Shown here piece by piece: positions 52,003 to 60,557 of a DNA stretch of 64,000 nucleotides (positions within the stretch are counted from its first letter, which is position 1; every line of letters begins with the position of its first letter). The notes beneath the pieces were generated by a model that worked only from the letters and a program-made list of their open reading frames with translations, was not told where the DNA came from and searched no databases. A program made the translations under genes and the position numbers. The DNA is taken from positions 124,001 to 188,000 of the forward strand of contig CABULH010000004.1 of assembly GCA_902492455.1 (NCBI GenBank), written 5' to 3'. The stretch is from an uncultured Oscillospiraceae bacterium (GTDB lineage: Bacteria > Bacillota > Clostridia > Oscillospirales > Acutalibacteraceae).

Positions 52003-53529
52003 TCAGTTGCATAGGGACATGGCGAAAATATGGATCAGCGGGTTCACCGGCAGCTTGACAGACTGTATCTCGCCGCAGCCCGGCAAACACAATATTTTTT
52101 CAAACAGTCTGCCATTATATCCTTTATAAGCAAGCTCTCCGTTTACATGGCTGTAGATCTTACCTTCCCAAATCAATCGTTCGGCAGCATCGGGGTCGAA
52201 CGTCCAGTCGCTGAAACCGAAAACGCACTCCCACTCCCTGCCGTCGGCAACCACGGAGATTTTGTCCGGATAAACACCAAACTCTGATAATCCGACCAGC
52301 AGGAGCTTCTCTCCCCTTCCTTTTACAGGGATGATCTGCCCTTGGCAGGTGATATTATCCAGTTGTTCGCTCGAACAGCTGCTCAGATCCGCAGGAATGT
52401 GATGGGCAGGCCATCTTTCATCCTTGTCCGGCGGAAACTCCAGAAACAAGGCATCGCCGGTTCCTGTCAGGTCGGCATGAAAATACGGCGACACATGGAA
52501 ACCTTTATTATTGAAAAACGGCTTCAAGTCGATTGGGACGGCAGGACCTTGAAACGCATTCAGTTCCTCCCTGCTTAAATAACAGCCGCAGGAATACGAA
52601 GATTGAAAATGCTCCGCACAAGTTCTCAGACGCTCTTCAATACAAAGGATATCCTGTAGAAGTCCGCTTATTTTCTGCTTCTTTTCCTCATTCCAACGGC
52701 TGTAAAAAGCCTTGGTAAAAATGGCGTTGACGATATACCATTTATCGGATAAGACCCGGAGAACTTGCTGAATTGCACCGGTATCCGTTCCGGTCTGCTC
52801 AGAAAGGTACTGCCAATATTGTATATGCAGTTTCAGCCCATGAGCGATAAAGGAGGTATTTCGGAAAAGGGCGGAATGAATCGGCATTTCTTGAAAATCG
52901 CTCATTTCCAGCTGAAAATCCATTTCCGCCAAATCCCTGATAAGAGCTTCTATATCGGCAGTGTGCTGATACAGGGATAAATTCCGGACGCTGTCCGCCA
53001 AAAGCTCCCCCAAATTCAGATGGCGGGAATCCGCCGAAAGAGTGGCTATCTGAAATATCCGGCAGTTTTCCAAAGCTGTTTTTTCCATGGACTGCGCGAC
53101 GTTAGAAAGCGGCGGATCAATCATATGGAGACGATACGCATCCATTCCTACCGCCATGACATAATGAGCCATTGTTCTCCTGCCATACAAAGAGTGCCAC
53201 GGACAATTCAGAGCATCCAGATAAAGAATCACCGGACGGAATTGACGCAGTTCCTCCTCTATGACGGTCATCAGAGAATGCCAATTATCGTATTCTCTGA
53301 ATACGAAACGGGTACCCAGCAATTGACCGGCGGATTCCAGTACCTCCTGGCTGTGTGCATCAATGGCGCTGCCAATAGTTGAGGATTGGTCGAACCTGCG
53401 ATAAGAATACTTGTGGGTATGCTGAAAACAGAGCTGAAATGGCTTTTGCAGATAAGCCAGATAGGATAGCAGCGCATCTTCGTAACAGTCCAATCCGTCA
53501 AAGTGCATGGGTATAATATCCATCAGCAT
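52003..53529 (-). CDS. BtrH-like acyltransferase domain protein
   Basis: The 508-residue protein begins with a BtrH N-terminal-like fold: Cys15 in FDGLDCYEDALLSYL and a His in RRTMAHYVMAVGMD with following HMIDPP, the Cys-His arrangement of papain/C39-like acyltransferases. BtrH of butirosin synthesis moves an acyl chain from an acyl carrier protein onto an amine. The C-terminal 300 residues are unrecognised. An ACP-containing protein is encoded divergently 575 bp away, which supports ACP-dependent acyl transfer. ATG 53529 follows GGAGGGGAACT. Confidence 0.7.
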   Translation of the reverse strand: MLMDIIPMHFDGLDCYEDALLSYLAYLQKPFQLCFQHTHKYSYRRFDQSSTIGSAIDAHSQEVLESAGQLLGTRFVFREYDNWHSLMTVIEEELRQFRPVILYLDALNCPWHSLYGRRTMAHYVMAVGMDAYRLHMIDPPLSNVAQSMEKTALENCRIFQIATLSADSRHLNLGELLADSVRNLSLYQHTADIEALIRDLAEMDFQLEMSDFQEMPIHSALFRNTSFIAHGLKLHIQYWQYLSEQTGTDTGAIQQVLRVLSDKWYIVNAIFTKAFYSRWNEEKKQKISGLLQDILCIEERLRTCAEHFQSSYSCGCYLSREELNAFQGPAVPIDLKPFFNNKGFHVSPYFHADLTGTGDALFLEFPPDKDERWPAHHIPADLSSCSSEQLDNITCQGQIIPVKGRGEKLLLVGLSEFGVYPDKISVVADGREWECVFGFSDWTFDPDAAERLIWEGKIYSHVNGELAYKGYNGRLFEKILCLPGCGEIQSVKLPVNPLIHIFAMSLCN

Positions 53530-53548
53530 AGTTCCCCTCCATAAACAT

Positions 53549-53785
53549 TTATTCCTTCACCAAGGCATTTTCCAGGAATTCCGTTATGTGGACTGCATAA
53601 AGATCATGACTGTTGATCAATTCCCTCAGCGCCAGAACCCGGCGATAATCAGTGTCAATGCTCTCAACAGAACAAAGACATTTCCCCGGGTCATCAATCG
53701 AGAAAAATCGCAGACCATACACCGTGACAGCCGTCACTCCTTCTTCAGCAAATACGGATTCGATGATTTCACTTTTCACTTTCAT
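53549..53785 (-). CDS. DUF6514-like small protein
   Basis: The 78-residue protein (MKVKSEIIESVFAEEG...) ends with a pattern seen in the DUF6514 family, SIDTDYRRVLALRELINSHD then AVHITEFLENAL. It is acidic and soluble. Function is unknown; such proteins are widespread in Clostridia and often monocistronic. TTGAGGC precedes the ATG and a consensus promoter lies upstream. It is 19 bp upstream of the BtrH-like gene and so is probably co-transcribed with it. Confidence 0.7.
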   Translation of the reverse strand: MKVKSEIIESVFAEEGVTAVTVYGLRFFSIDDPGKCLCSVESIDTDYRRVLALRELINSHDLYAVHITEFLENALVKE

Positions 53786-53858
53786 AAAAGCCTCAATCCC
53801 TCATTCCCTCATAAAATGCGTCCCATTTCCCCCTAATACAATCTTTAAATCGAATCCC

Positions 53859-53887
53859 ATCATACGGCAACGCTGTAGAATTGTCAA
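53859..53887 (-). promoter_or_regulatory. Promoter of the DUF6514-BtrH transcript
   Basis: On the minus strand TTGACA (53887-53882) and TATGAT (53864-53859) are separated by 17 bp. The 319-bp divergent region (53786-54104) is otherwise very AT-rich and shows no further gene; the rightward promoter is not clear. Confidence 0.8.
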
Positions 53888-54104
53888 TATATTTCGTTTT
53901 AAAAATACTGCAATATACTTCATTTTCAGCTTTTATTCTACTGAATCTTCCGCATTTTATTTGAATTTCTCTTGTTTTTTTATACCAATAATTATAAAAT
54001 AAAGTTACTATTATTTAACTAATACTAAAATCAGAAAATTTAATTGGGCTTGTTTGCTGCTGTACGAGTCAACCAGCGTTATCACTGTCAAGGGGGAAAT
54101 ACTT

Positions 54105-55280
54105 ATGAATCAACAAATTCTTTCCTGTCTGAGTCGCGTTTTAAAGATCGATGAAGCGGCAATGGCCGATATAAGCGCATCCACCCCATTAGCCGATATC
54201 GGTATGGATTCTATTAAATTCATACAATTTATCGTCGCCGTGGAAGAAGCCATGTCCATTGAAGTCCATGACAGCGACTTATTGATGGAAAAATTCCGCA
54301 CGCTGGAGGATGTGCGGAATACCCTGTCGGCTTATCAGCTTTCGGAGCCGGTTATAAAAAAATGCCTCATCCTCGATTGCGACAACGTGCTTTGGCAGGG
54401 CGCTGCCGGTGAAGAACCGACCAGTATACAGCCCGAAAACGCCCTTTTGCAGCAGAAGCTGCTGGAGTTATATACGCAGGGCGTTCTTCTCTGCCTATGC
54501 AGCCGCAACGACCAACGCTTCATCTGGGAGACTTTTGCTCAGCCGGGTATGATACTAACGCCTAACCAGATTGCCGCCTTCAGAATCAATCGGCAAAATA
54601 AAGCGAAAAACATACAGGAACTGGCTGTGGAATTGAATTTAACCACCGACAGTTTTGTATTTATCGATGACACTGATTACGAATTAGGGCTGATCCGCTC
54701 CATGCTGCCAGACGTACTTTGCCTCAAAGCAGATGATCCTCAGCTGATTCCTAGCTTATCTGCTCTTTTCTCTTCCTCCTCGTCCGCTGATATCAACAGG
54801 ACCCAGCTTTACAAAGAGCAGAAGGAGCGTGAAAAATCCAAATACTGTTATCAAACAGTTGAAGAATACAATCGTTCCCTGCATACGATCTATCAATGCG
54901 GACCGGCCGCACCGGATCAGCTGCCGCGGCTGGCGGAACTGTCCCAGAGGACCCATCAGTTTAATCTGGCAAACACCCATTACACTGTGGACGAATTGGC
55001 GAGACTGCTGCAAAAAACGGAATACCTCCTGCTCTCCTTATCCGTCTCAGATATCTATGGCGATATGGGCATTGTAGGGATGGCCGTTCTCCATGGCGAT
55101 ATTGTGGAGGGATTTATGCTATCCTGCAGAGTCTTTGAGCGGGATTTTGAGCAAATACTGCTGAATGCAGTCAAGGATCACGCCAATAACCGTGAAGCGC
55201 TGACCGGCATTTATCGACAAACCGACAAAAATGCGCGTTATCAGGATTTCTACCAAAAAAATGGGGTTAAAAGGATATGA
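54105..55280 (+). CDS. Acyl carrier protein fused to FkbH-like HAD domain
   Basis: The 391-residue protein starts with an ACP (phosphopantetheine Ser36 in IGMDSIKF) joined to an FkbH-type HAD-IIIC region: LILDCDNVLWQG (catalytic Asp-x-Asp), FVFIDDTDYELGLIRSMLPD, and a GNAT-like end SVSDIYGDMGIVGMAVL. FkbH enzymes dephosphorylate 1,3-bisphosphoglycerate and load the glyceryl unit on an ACP. Here donor enzyme and carrier are one chain. AAGGGGGAAATACTT precedes the ATG. The neighbouring BtrH-like protein is a plausible acyl acceptor enzyme. The precise acyl unit is inference. Confidence 0.82.
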   Translation: MNQQILSCLSRVLKIDEAAMADISASTPLADIGMDSIKFIQFIVAVEEAMSIEVHDSDLLMEKFRTLEDVRNTLSAYQLSEPVIKKCLILDCDNVLWQGAAGEEPTSIQPENALLQQKLLELYTQGVLLCLCSRNDQRFIWETFAQPGMILTPNQIAAFRINRQNKAKNIQELAVELNLTTDSFVFIDDTDYELGLIRSMLPDVLCLKADDPQLIPSLSALFSSSSSADINRTQLYKEQKEREKSKYCYQTVEEYNRSLHTIYQCGPAAPDQLPRLAELSQRTHQFNLANTHYTVDELARLLQKTEYLLLSLSVSDIYGDMGIVGMAVLHGDIVEGFMLSCRVFERDFEQILLNAVKDHANNREALTGIYRQTDKNARYQDFYQKNGVKRI

Positions 55281-56317
55281 ACGCCAATCGAATTCTAGAG
55301 AATATCCGGATGATTGAAAGCGGTCACTCACCGCAGGAAGATATCAGCGCCATACTGCGAAAACACCGCTGCACAGCATGGCTGCGAAAGGGATATCCAG
55401 ATCATCCTCCAGATCCGACGGAACGACTGAATAAAATTGCCGCAGCTCAGCGCTTTAAATCCTGCGCGCCGGTATGGCAATCCTTCCATGGGATTCCTTA
55501 CGCAGTTATCAAGGGGGCGGTTTTATCTCAAGTCGCATACGGAGATGCCTCTCTTCGTTCTTCCGGTGATATCGATCTCCTGCTGAACCGCTGCAATTTA
55601 GACAAGGTTAAGGCCATTCTGCTGCAGCATGGCTTTGTACAGGGCAGAGTCACCCCCGACGGCGTGGCACCGTTTTCCCGACAAGAACTGATTTTTCAAA
55701 ACGCCATGAGCCATCAAACAGCGCCCTTTATCAAGGAAACCGGCAATCCTCTATGCCCTTATGTTAACGTAGATATCAATCTGAATCTTTTCTGGGGGGA
55801 AAGTCCCCGGAAAGCGGATATGGAATATGTCCTCGCTCAAACGCAGGAAGCCGTCTTGTATGGTGTTTCCTTCAGTCATCTGACACCGCCGATGGAATTC
55901 ATTTCTCTTTGTATGCATCATTATAAAGATATGAATTCTCTCTACCTCTTATCAGAACACGGTCTGCGGCTGGACCAGTTCTGCGATATTCTGTATTACT
56001 TGAAAAATACTCCGCCGGACTTATCACAACTGCTGGAAGCTTGTAAGCATTTAGAAGTGACCGATTATCTGTACTATTGCGTTTACTACACCAACCAGGT
56101 TTGCCCTCACCCGGTTTTAAACGATTATCTTCTGGCTTTAGATGCCGTCAAAAAACAGGACCTCACGCCTTATTACGGTCTTACCGATGCAGAACGCAGA
56201 GAGTGGAAAACGCCTTTCCTGCAGCGGTTGTTTGATCCGGATTTCGCGAAACATTTTTATCAGAATTTATCGGAAGCGGATCGGCAAAAAGTTACCTTCA
56301 ACCGAGCGCATATGTAG
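55277..56317 (+). CDS. NTP_transf_5-type nucleotidyltransferase
   Basis: The 346-residue protein has the nucleotidyltransferase core (VIKGAVLSQVAYGD, then GDIDLLL with the metal-binding Asp pair) of the uncharacterised NTP_transf_5 family, often seen in RiPP clusters of Firmicutes. It may nucleotidylate the peptide or another intermediate. It overlaps the ACP-FkbH gene in ATGA, so the two are translationally coupled. Confidence 0.82.
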   Translation: MNANRILENIRMIESGHSPQEDISAILRKHRCTAWLRKGYPDHPPDPTERLNKIAAAQRFKSCAPVWQSFHGIPYAVIKGAVLSQVAYGDASLRSSGDIDLLLNRCNLDKVKAILLQHGFVQGRVTPDGVAPFSRQELIFQNAMSHQTAPFIKETGNPLCPYVNVDINLNLFWGESPRKADMEYVLAQTQEAVLYGVSFSHLTPPMEFISLCMHHYKDMNSLYLLSEHGLRLDQFCDILYYLKNTPPDLSQLLEACKHLEVTDYLYYCVYYTNQVCPHPVLNDYLLALDAVKKQDLTPYYGLTDAERREWKTPFLQRLFDPDFAKHFYQNLSEADRQKVTFNRAHM

Positions 56318-56364
56318 CCGCACTGAAAATTATTGCCACTTCATGCAGAAGAGGAGGATTTGGC

Positions 56365-58863
56365 ATGGATTCCTACACGCCTTATATATATAAGGGGAAG
56401 AAGATCTTAATCCAGCGATATCTTGTCCTGGAAGAAGCCCTCTCTGATCGAGAGAAATACGATATCTTCCGCATGGAAATGGATCCGGTGATATCCGATA
56501 TCATTCACACACCTATTTCTACGGACAGCTATCCGATGTTCGACGATTTAACTTATGAAGGTTTTAGTACCCTCAAAAAATTCGATGAGCATAAGGTTTA
56601 TCTCTATACGCAGATCGTCAGCAAAAGCAAAGCTAAAGTCTTTGTCAACGCTATGTGCTGTACATCAAAGCTTTGGCTAAATGAAAAATGCCTTTGCATT
56701 CATTCAGAAAACGCGCCAACCAGCTATTGGATCAGCACAGAACTGGAAAAAGGCGTTAATCACCTTGTGCTGGAGATGTTTGCCATTTGTGAGGATAAAC
56801 GTTTTTCCATACAGATTACAAACTATCAGTTTGAGATGTCTACGGAATTTTCCGCCATTTCCAATATTCCGGGTGTGATGATTGATCCATTCATAGTGGT
56901 TCACGACCCTTTTTATATGCCCGTTGGAGATACCTTTCGATTTATGTACATGAAAAACGGAGGTCAATTACAAAGCGAATACCGTATCGATATCCACGAC
57001 AGCACACTGGGCCTGGTAAAATCACTGCCTGCCAGGTTGAATGAACCGGTGACAATCGACGCCAGTGAGCTGCGGCAGCTTCATGAAGAAACCCTGCGCC
57101 ACGAATGGTTCGCCTGTTACTTTAAGAACAAGGATGGAACAGAAGTCACTCATAGCTTCACCATCGTCGTAACCCATTATCTCCCTAAAGCGGAAGAAAT
57201 AATCGGTGAGCTAAGCGAGGTGATTGCGGAGCAAGCATCTGAGGTATACAACTATTGCCAGGCCAAGATAAATCGCCAGCGAGAATACGGACTCATGGAT
57301 ATGATTAAATATTGGTTTTCCTGGAACTGCCGTGACGCTTTGATCTGGATAAAAAATAATACGTTTCCCTTTGACATATATCGAACACGCGGGGCTTGGG
57401 AATGGTTTGTTCCCTCATCCCTGGATGACAGCATCGTCAGAATCGGCGTTCGCATCCCTCCAAATTACGACGAAAACAAGATTTATCCCGCATTTATCGC
57501 CCTATCCACCGGCAACGAGGGATGGTATAGCTGGCTGGTGGATCAGGTCCAGCTGTCCGAACCGTGTTTGAGCTTTGATGTATCTGGGAGAGGCTTTACC
57601 GGAGGCAGCTATACAGGAGAAGCCAGTACGCTGGAAATCCTGGACTGGATCCGAAAAAACTTCCGTATTGATGAAGAACGGCTGTATATTGTCGGAGGAT
57701 CCAACGGCGGATATGCTACCTATGCCTTTGCCCAAAACCACCCGCATATCCCTGCCGCAATCTATCCATGTGCCAGCACCCCTTTTTGGGATACCGTCAC
57801 GAATATCTCCAATATTCCAACCTACCAACTGGTCTCCCCGGAGGACTATGTCTATAAAGGCCACGTAAATGCTGTAAAGCAACGTATCGGTTCATTTGGA
57901 AACTACAATCAATTTGATTTTTCCGGGATGCTTCACTCTCACCTATGCGAATATTTCCGACATCCTAAAATATTGGAAGAGATGCTGAAGCACAGAAGGA
58001 ACCGATATCCCAAACAGATTCTATTTAAAACGTACCGGAATCGCCATTCTGAAAGTTTTTGGATTAAGCTCCACGGCATTGCCCCCGGCAAGAAATCTGC
58101 CCAACTGAAGGCCGAGATGCTCAACGACAGGGAAATCCGTGTTTCCATCCACAATGCCGTCGGCTTTACTCTTACGATACCGCCCCAAATGAGCATGGAT
58201 TATTTTACCGTTTCAATTAACGGGCAAACTTTTGCTTTGGATCATCCCGCAAAAACAAATATTACCTTTGTCAAAAAGCGGAAATGGCAGATGTCCGACA
58301 GCATCCCTACAGTGGATTTTCGAAAAGGCACCGGTATTCTAGATGTGTATTTAAAAAGTCTGCGGCTAATTATTCCTACTAACGCCACCAAAGCATTACA
58401 GAATGTCGCGGATCATTTTGCTCATCCTTACACCAATGGTTTCGATCCCCAGATATACGTCTATTATCCCGTTTACACAGCGAACCAGGTACCTGCGCAT
58501 ATCTTCGGCCATAACTTGATCCTGTTTGATCAAATGTACCAAAATCCCTATGTGGACCGGCTGAAAGGCTACTTTCCCATCCAATACAATGATGAGGGGT
58601 TTGTCTACCAAGGCAACCATTACATTGGCGATTACAGTATTATGCAGGTAATTCCAAATCCATATGACAATCGGCTTTCTATCTTAATCGTTTCCTACAA
58701 CAGTGAAGATAGCCTAAGAAAAAATGTTTTTCTGCGCAAAGTTATTCTGCCATTTTATTTGAACGGTCTCCATCCATACTTAAACAACGAAATTCTGATT
58801 TTTTTCCAGGATAAGTTTTATGCGGCCTATGAAAAGGAGTCCCCACTGGAACTAATCGAATAA
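56365..58863 (+). CDS. Prolyl-oligopeptidase-like alpha/beta hydrolase (second paralogue)
   Basis: The 832-residue protein parallels the one at 41703-44219 along its whole length: beta-rich N-terminus (SKLWLNEKCLCIHSENAP), hydrolase domain with Ser446 in IVGGSNGGYATYA, acid SPEDYVYKG, base MLHSHLCEY, and the C-terminal half (KGTGILDVYLKSLRLIIP). No signal peptide. It is 47 bp after the nucleotidyltransferase gene, with GAGGAGGATTTGGC before the ATG. A trimming peptidase or an esterase removing an acyl or protecting group are both possible. Confidence 0.8.
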   Translation: MDSYTPYIYKGKKILIQRYLVLEEALSDREKYDIFRMEMDPVISDIIHTPISTDSYPMFDDLTYEGFSTLKKFDEHKVYLYTQIVSKSKAKVFVNAMCCTSKLWLNEKCLCIHSENAPTSYWISTELEKGVNHLVLEMFAICEDKRFSIQITNYQFEMSTEFSAISNIPGVMIDPFIVVHDPFYMPVGDTFRFMYMKNGGQLQSEYRIDIHDSTLGLVKSLPARLNEPVTIDASELRQLHEETLRHEWFACYFKNKDGTEVTHSFTIVVTHYLPKAEEIIGELSEVIAEQASEVYNYCQAKINRQREYGLMDMIKYWFSWNCRDALIWIKNNTFPFDIYRTRGAWEWFVPSSLDDSIVRIGVRIPPNYDENKIYPAFIALSTGNEGWYSWLVDQVQLSEPCLSFDVSGRGFTGGSYTGEASTLEILDWIRKNFRIDEERLYIVGGSNGGYATYAFAQNHPHIPAAIYPCASTPFWDTVTNISNIPTYQLVSPEDYVYKGHVNAVKQRIGSFGNYNQFDFSGMLHSHLCEYFRHPKILEEMLKHRRNRYPKQILFKTYRNRHSESFWIKLHGIAPGKKSAQLKAEMLNDREIRVSIHNAVGFTLTIPPQMSMDYFTVSINGQTFALDHPAKTNITFVKKRKWQMSDSIPTVDFRKGTGILDVYLKSLRLIIPTNATKALQNVADHFAHPYTNGFDPQIYVYYPVYTANQVPAHIFGHNLILFDQMYQNPYVDRLKGYFPIQYNDEGFVYQGNHYIGDYSIMQVIPNPYDNRLSILIVSYNSEDSLRKNVFLRKVILPFYLNGLHPYLNNEILIFFQDKFYAAYEKESPLELIE

Positions 58864-58890
58864 ACAGACAGAAAATGCTACTGCCGCAAA

Positions 58891-58927
58891 CGAAAGGGCA
58901 AGCCGTCTTTTGACGCTTGCCCTTTCG
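58891..58927 (+). terminator. Terminator of the ACP-FkbH operon
   Basis: CGAAAGGGCAAGC (58891-58903) pairs perfectly with GCTTGCCCTTTCG (58915-58927), 28 bp after the hydrolase stop; the following T-rich run is interrupted. Confidence 0.85.
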
Positions 58928-58956
58928 TTATTGCCTTATTTATCTTTCGAGATGTT

Positions 58957-59200
58957 AAAAAGAACTCCCGATACCAGAAGGTATCGGGAGATTTGTTGGT
59001 AAGCTATAGCCACATCTTCGGCTAAGCTGAACCTATGAGCAGCAACACTCCATTATCAATTACATAAAGCATTTATTCCAATATATCATGCGGGCTACGT
59101 TTGCCCCGTAAATTGAAACTTGTGCGCCCAGAAGGAATCGCCAAACCGCGTCTGGTCAACCACGGCTGTGTCGTGCCCATTACCACATTTTCATGCGGTA
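58957..59200 (-). ncRNA. Unidentified small RNA (about 244 nt) with own promoter and terminator
   Basis: On the minus strand a consensus promoter (TTGACA 59235-59230, 17 bp, TATACT 59212-59207) is followed by about 240 nt without a credible open frame, ending in the perfect hairpin CTCCCGATACC / GGTATCGGGAG (58965-58975, 58980-58990) and TTCTTTTT. Internal pairing is visible: TGGTAA near the 5' end with TTACCA before the terminator, TAGCC/GGCTA, and GGGC/GCCC. It does not show the signature sequences of RNase P RNA, SRP RNA or tmRNA. A 6S-like RNA is possible but not demonstrated. Confidence 0.65.
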
Positions 59201-59206
59201 TAATAA

Positions 59207-59235
59207 AGTATACACGATATCACCGAATTTGTCAA
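59207..59235 (-). promoter_or_regulatory. Promoter of the unidentified RNA
   Basis: TTGACA and TATACT with exactly 17 bp between them lie directly behind the ybbR stop codon on the minus strand. Confidence 0.85.
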
Positions 59236-59249
59236 TAACTTTTTAACAT

Positions 59250-60557
59250 TTACTGCACTGTGATATACAACTCATATCCAGCGGCATCCTCACCGTAATA
59301 GGTCCACACGTCGTTTCGTCCCCTCACGGTCACGCGCGCTTCATAACGGCTGGCACCCGACGCCGTGTTTCCCTTCATGTCCAGCGTCACGCGCAGATCT
59401 GATTCCTTGATGGAAGACAGAACCCTCTCCGGCCCGCAGATTTGTATCCCGGTCAGAAGCGGCTGGGGAACACGGATTTCCTTTCCTTCCGGCTGATTGA
59501 GAATCTCCAAGTTACTCTCTGAAAGCGTCAGATCAAAGGTTCTGGTAGCGAATCCGTCCATATCGAAGTCCACCGTCACCGCCGTGCTTCCGTCAATTAC
59601 TTTGACAGCAGAAGGTACATTCAAGGAAATCGTTCTGTCCGCGTTAGCCGGCGTCAGATGATCAAAGTCAAAAACACCCAAATTCTGTATACTGTCGGCG
59701 AACTGCTGAATGGTATCCGGCGGCCCCCACAACTCCACAAAAGCGGGCGTTACAGTTAGAAATCCCGTACGATTCGCATAAGCGGCCGGAACATGCTCCA
59801 AGCTGTATTGAAAGTCCACCCGCCGATACTCCAATACCGGCACCGTCACCGTTACAGTGGAATTGCTGATCTCGCACTGCTCCAAATCAAGCTCATTGCC
59901 TGTCTGATCCAACGCTATCAAAGGTGCTTCGTACACCTGTGTGTCAGCGATGGCTCCCGTATGGGAGACCCTTGCGACAATAGAGACAATTTGATCCACC
60001 ACCGCTTTAGGGCCGGCCACTGTGACGATTCCGCCAGCCAGAGAAGCGTCCAGCTGAGGATCGCCCAAACGGTAACGGCCTTCATCCGTCACAGTGATAC
60101 CGCTGATATCCGTCTGCACCGCGAATTCTTTTGCACCCTCCCAGAAATCGCATTGCAGACCGATGGTACCGGATGATAGAGATTCAATGGTGAAATTTTT
60201 ATTGCCCACTTTGGCGGCTTCTATCTGCAGCTGATAATATCCGGCTGTATAAATGGAGCTGGTATTGATGCGAAGCTCGATATCCTCTTCCCGAATGCTG
60301 CTGACTTGGAAATAGGGACCTGTAACCGTCACCTTCACGGTTTCCAAAGATTGCGTGATGATCCGCAGATCCTTTTCTTTGGCGATGGGATTGGTTAAAC
60401 TGACGTTTACGGGAATTTCTACTACCTTATCCCCCTCAAAAGCGGCGTTGTCCAGCACCACTGCCCAAAGTATAATGGCGATGATCAGGGATACGACGAT
60501 CATTACCTTATCATTGCGAAGCCATTTATCCAGCGAAAACTTCCATTTCAGCTTCAT
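59250..60557 (-). CDS. cdaR: YbbR-like (CdaR) regulator of the diadenylate cyclase
   Basis: The 435-residue protein has a short cytoplasmic N-terminus, one transmembrane helix (VMIVVSLIIAIILWAVVL) and about four extracytoplasmic YbbR repeats (for example VEIPVNVSLTNP, LETVKVTVTGP, PAFVELWGPPDTI). CdaR partners with CdaA and modulates c-di-AMP synthesis. ATG 60557 overlaps the cdaA stop in ATGA. Confidence 0.9.
   Translation of the reverse strand: MKLKWKFSLDKWLRNDKVMIVVSLIIAIILWAVVLDNAAFEGDKVVEIPVNVSLTNPIAKEKDLRIITQSLETVKVTVTGPYFQVSSIREEDIELRINTSSIYTAGYYQLQIEAAKVGNKNFTIESLSSGTIGLQCDFWEGAKEFAVQTDISGITVTDEGRYRLGDPQLDASLAGGIVTVAGPKAVVDQIVSIVARVSHTGAIADTQVYEAPLIALDQTGNELDLEQCEISNSTVTVTVPVLEYRRVDFQYSLEHVPAAYANRTGFLTVTPAFVELWGPPDTIQQFADSIQNLGVFDFDHLTPANADRTISLNVPSAVKVIDGSTAVTVDFDMDGFATRTFDLTLSESNLEILNQPEGKEIRVPQPLLTGIQICGPERVLSSIKESDLRVTLDMKGNTASGASRYEARVTVRGRNDVWTYYGEDAAGYELYITVQ

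Noticed and set aside
41703..58863. Classical lasso peptide cluster
   Set aside because: Kinase, PqqD domain, nucleotidyltransferase and W-x-x-P leader fit, but neither the asparagine-synthetase-like cyclase nor the transglutaminase-like leader protease is encoded, and a radical SAM enzyme is present instead.
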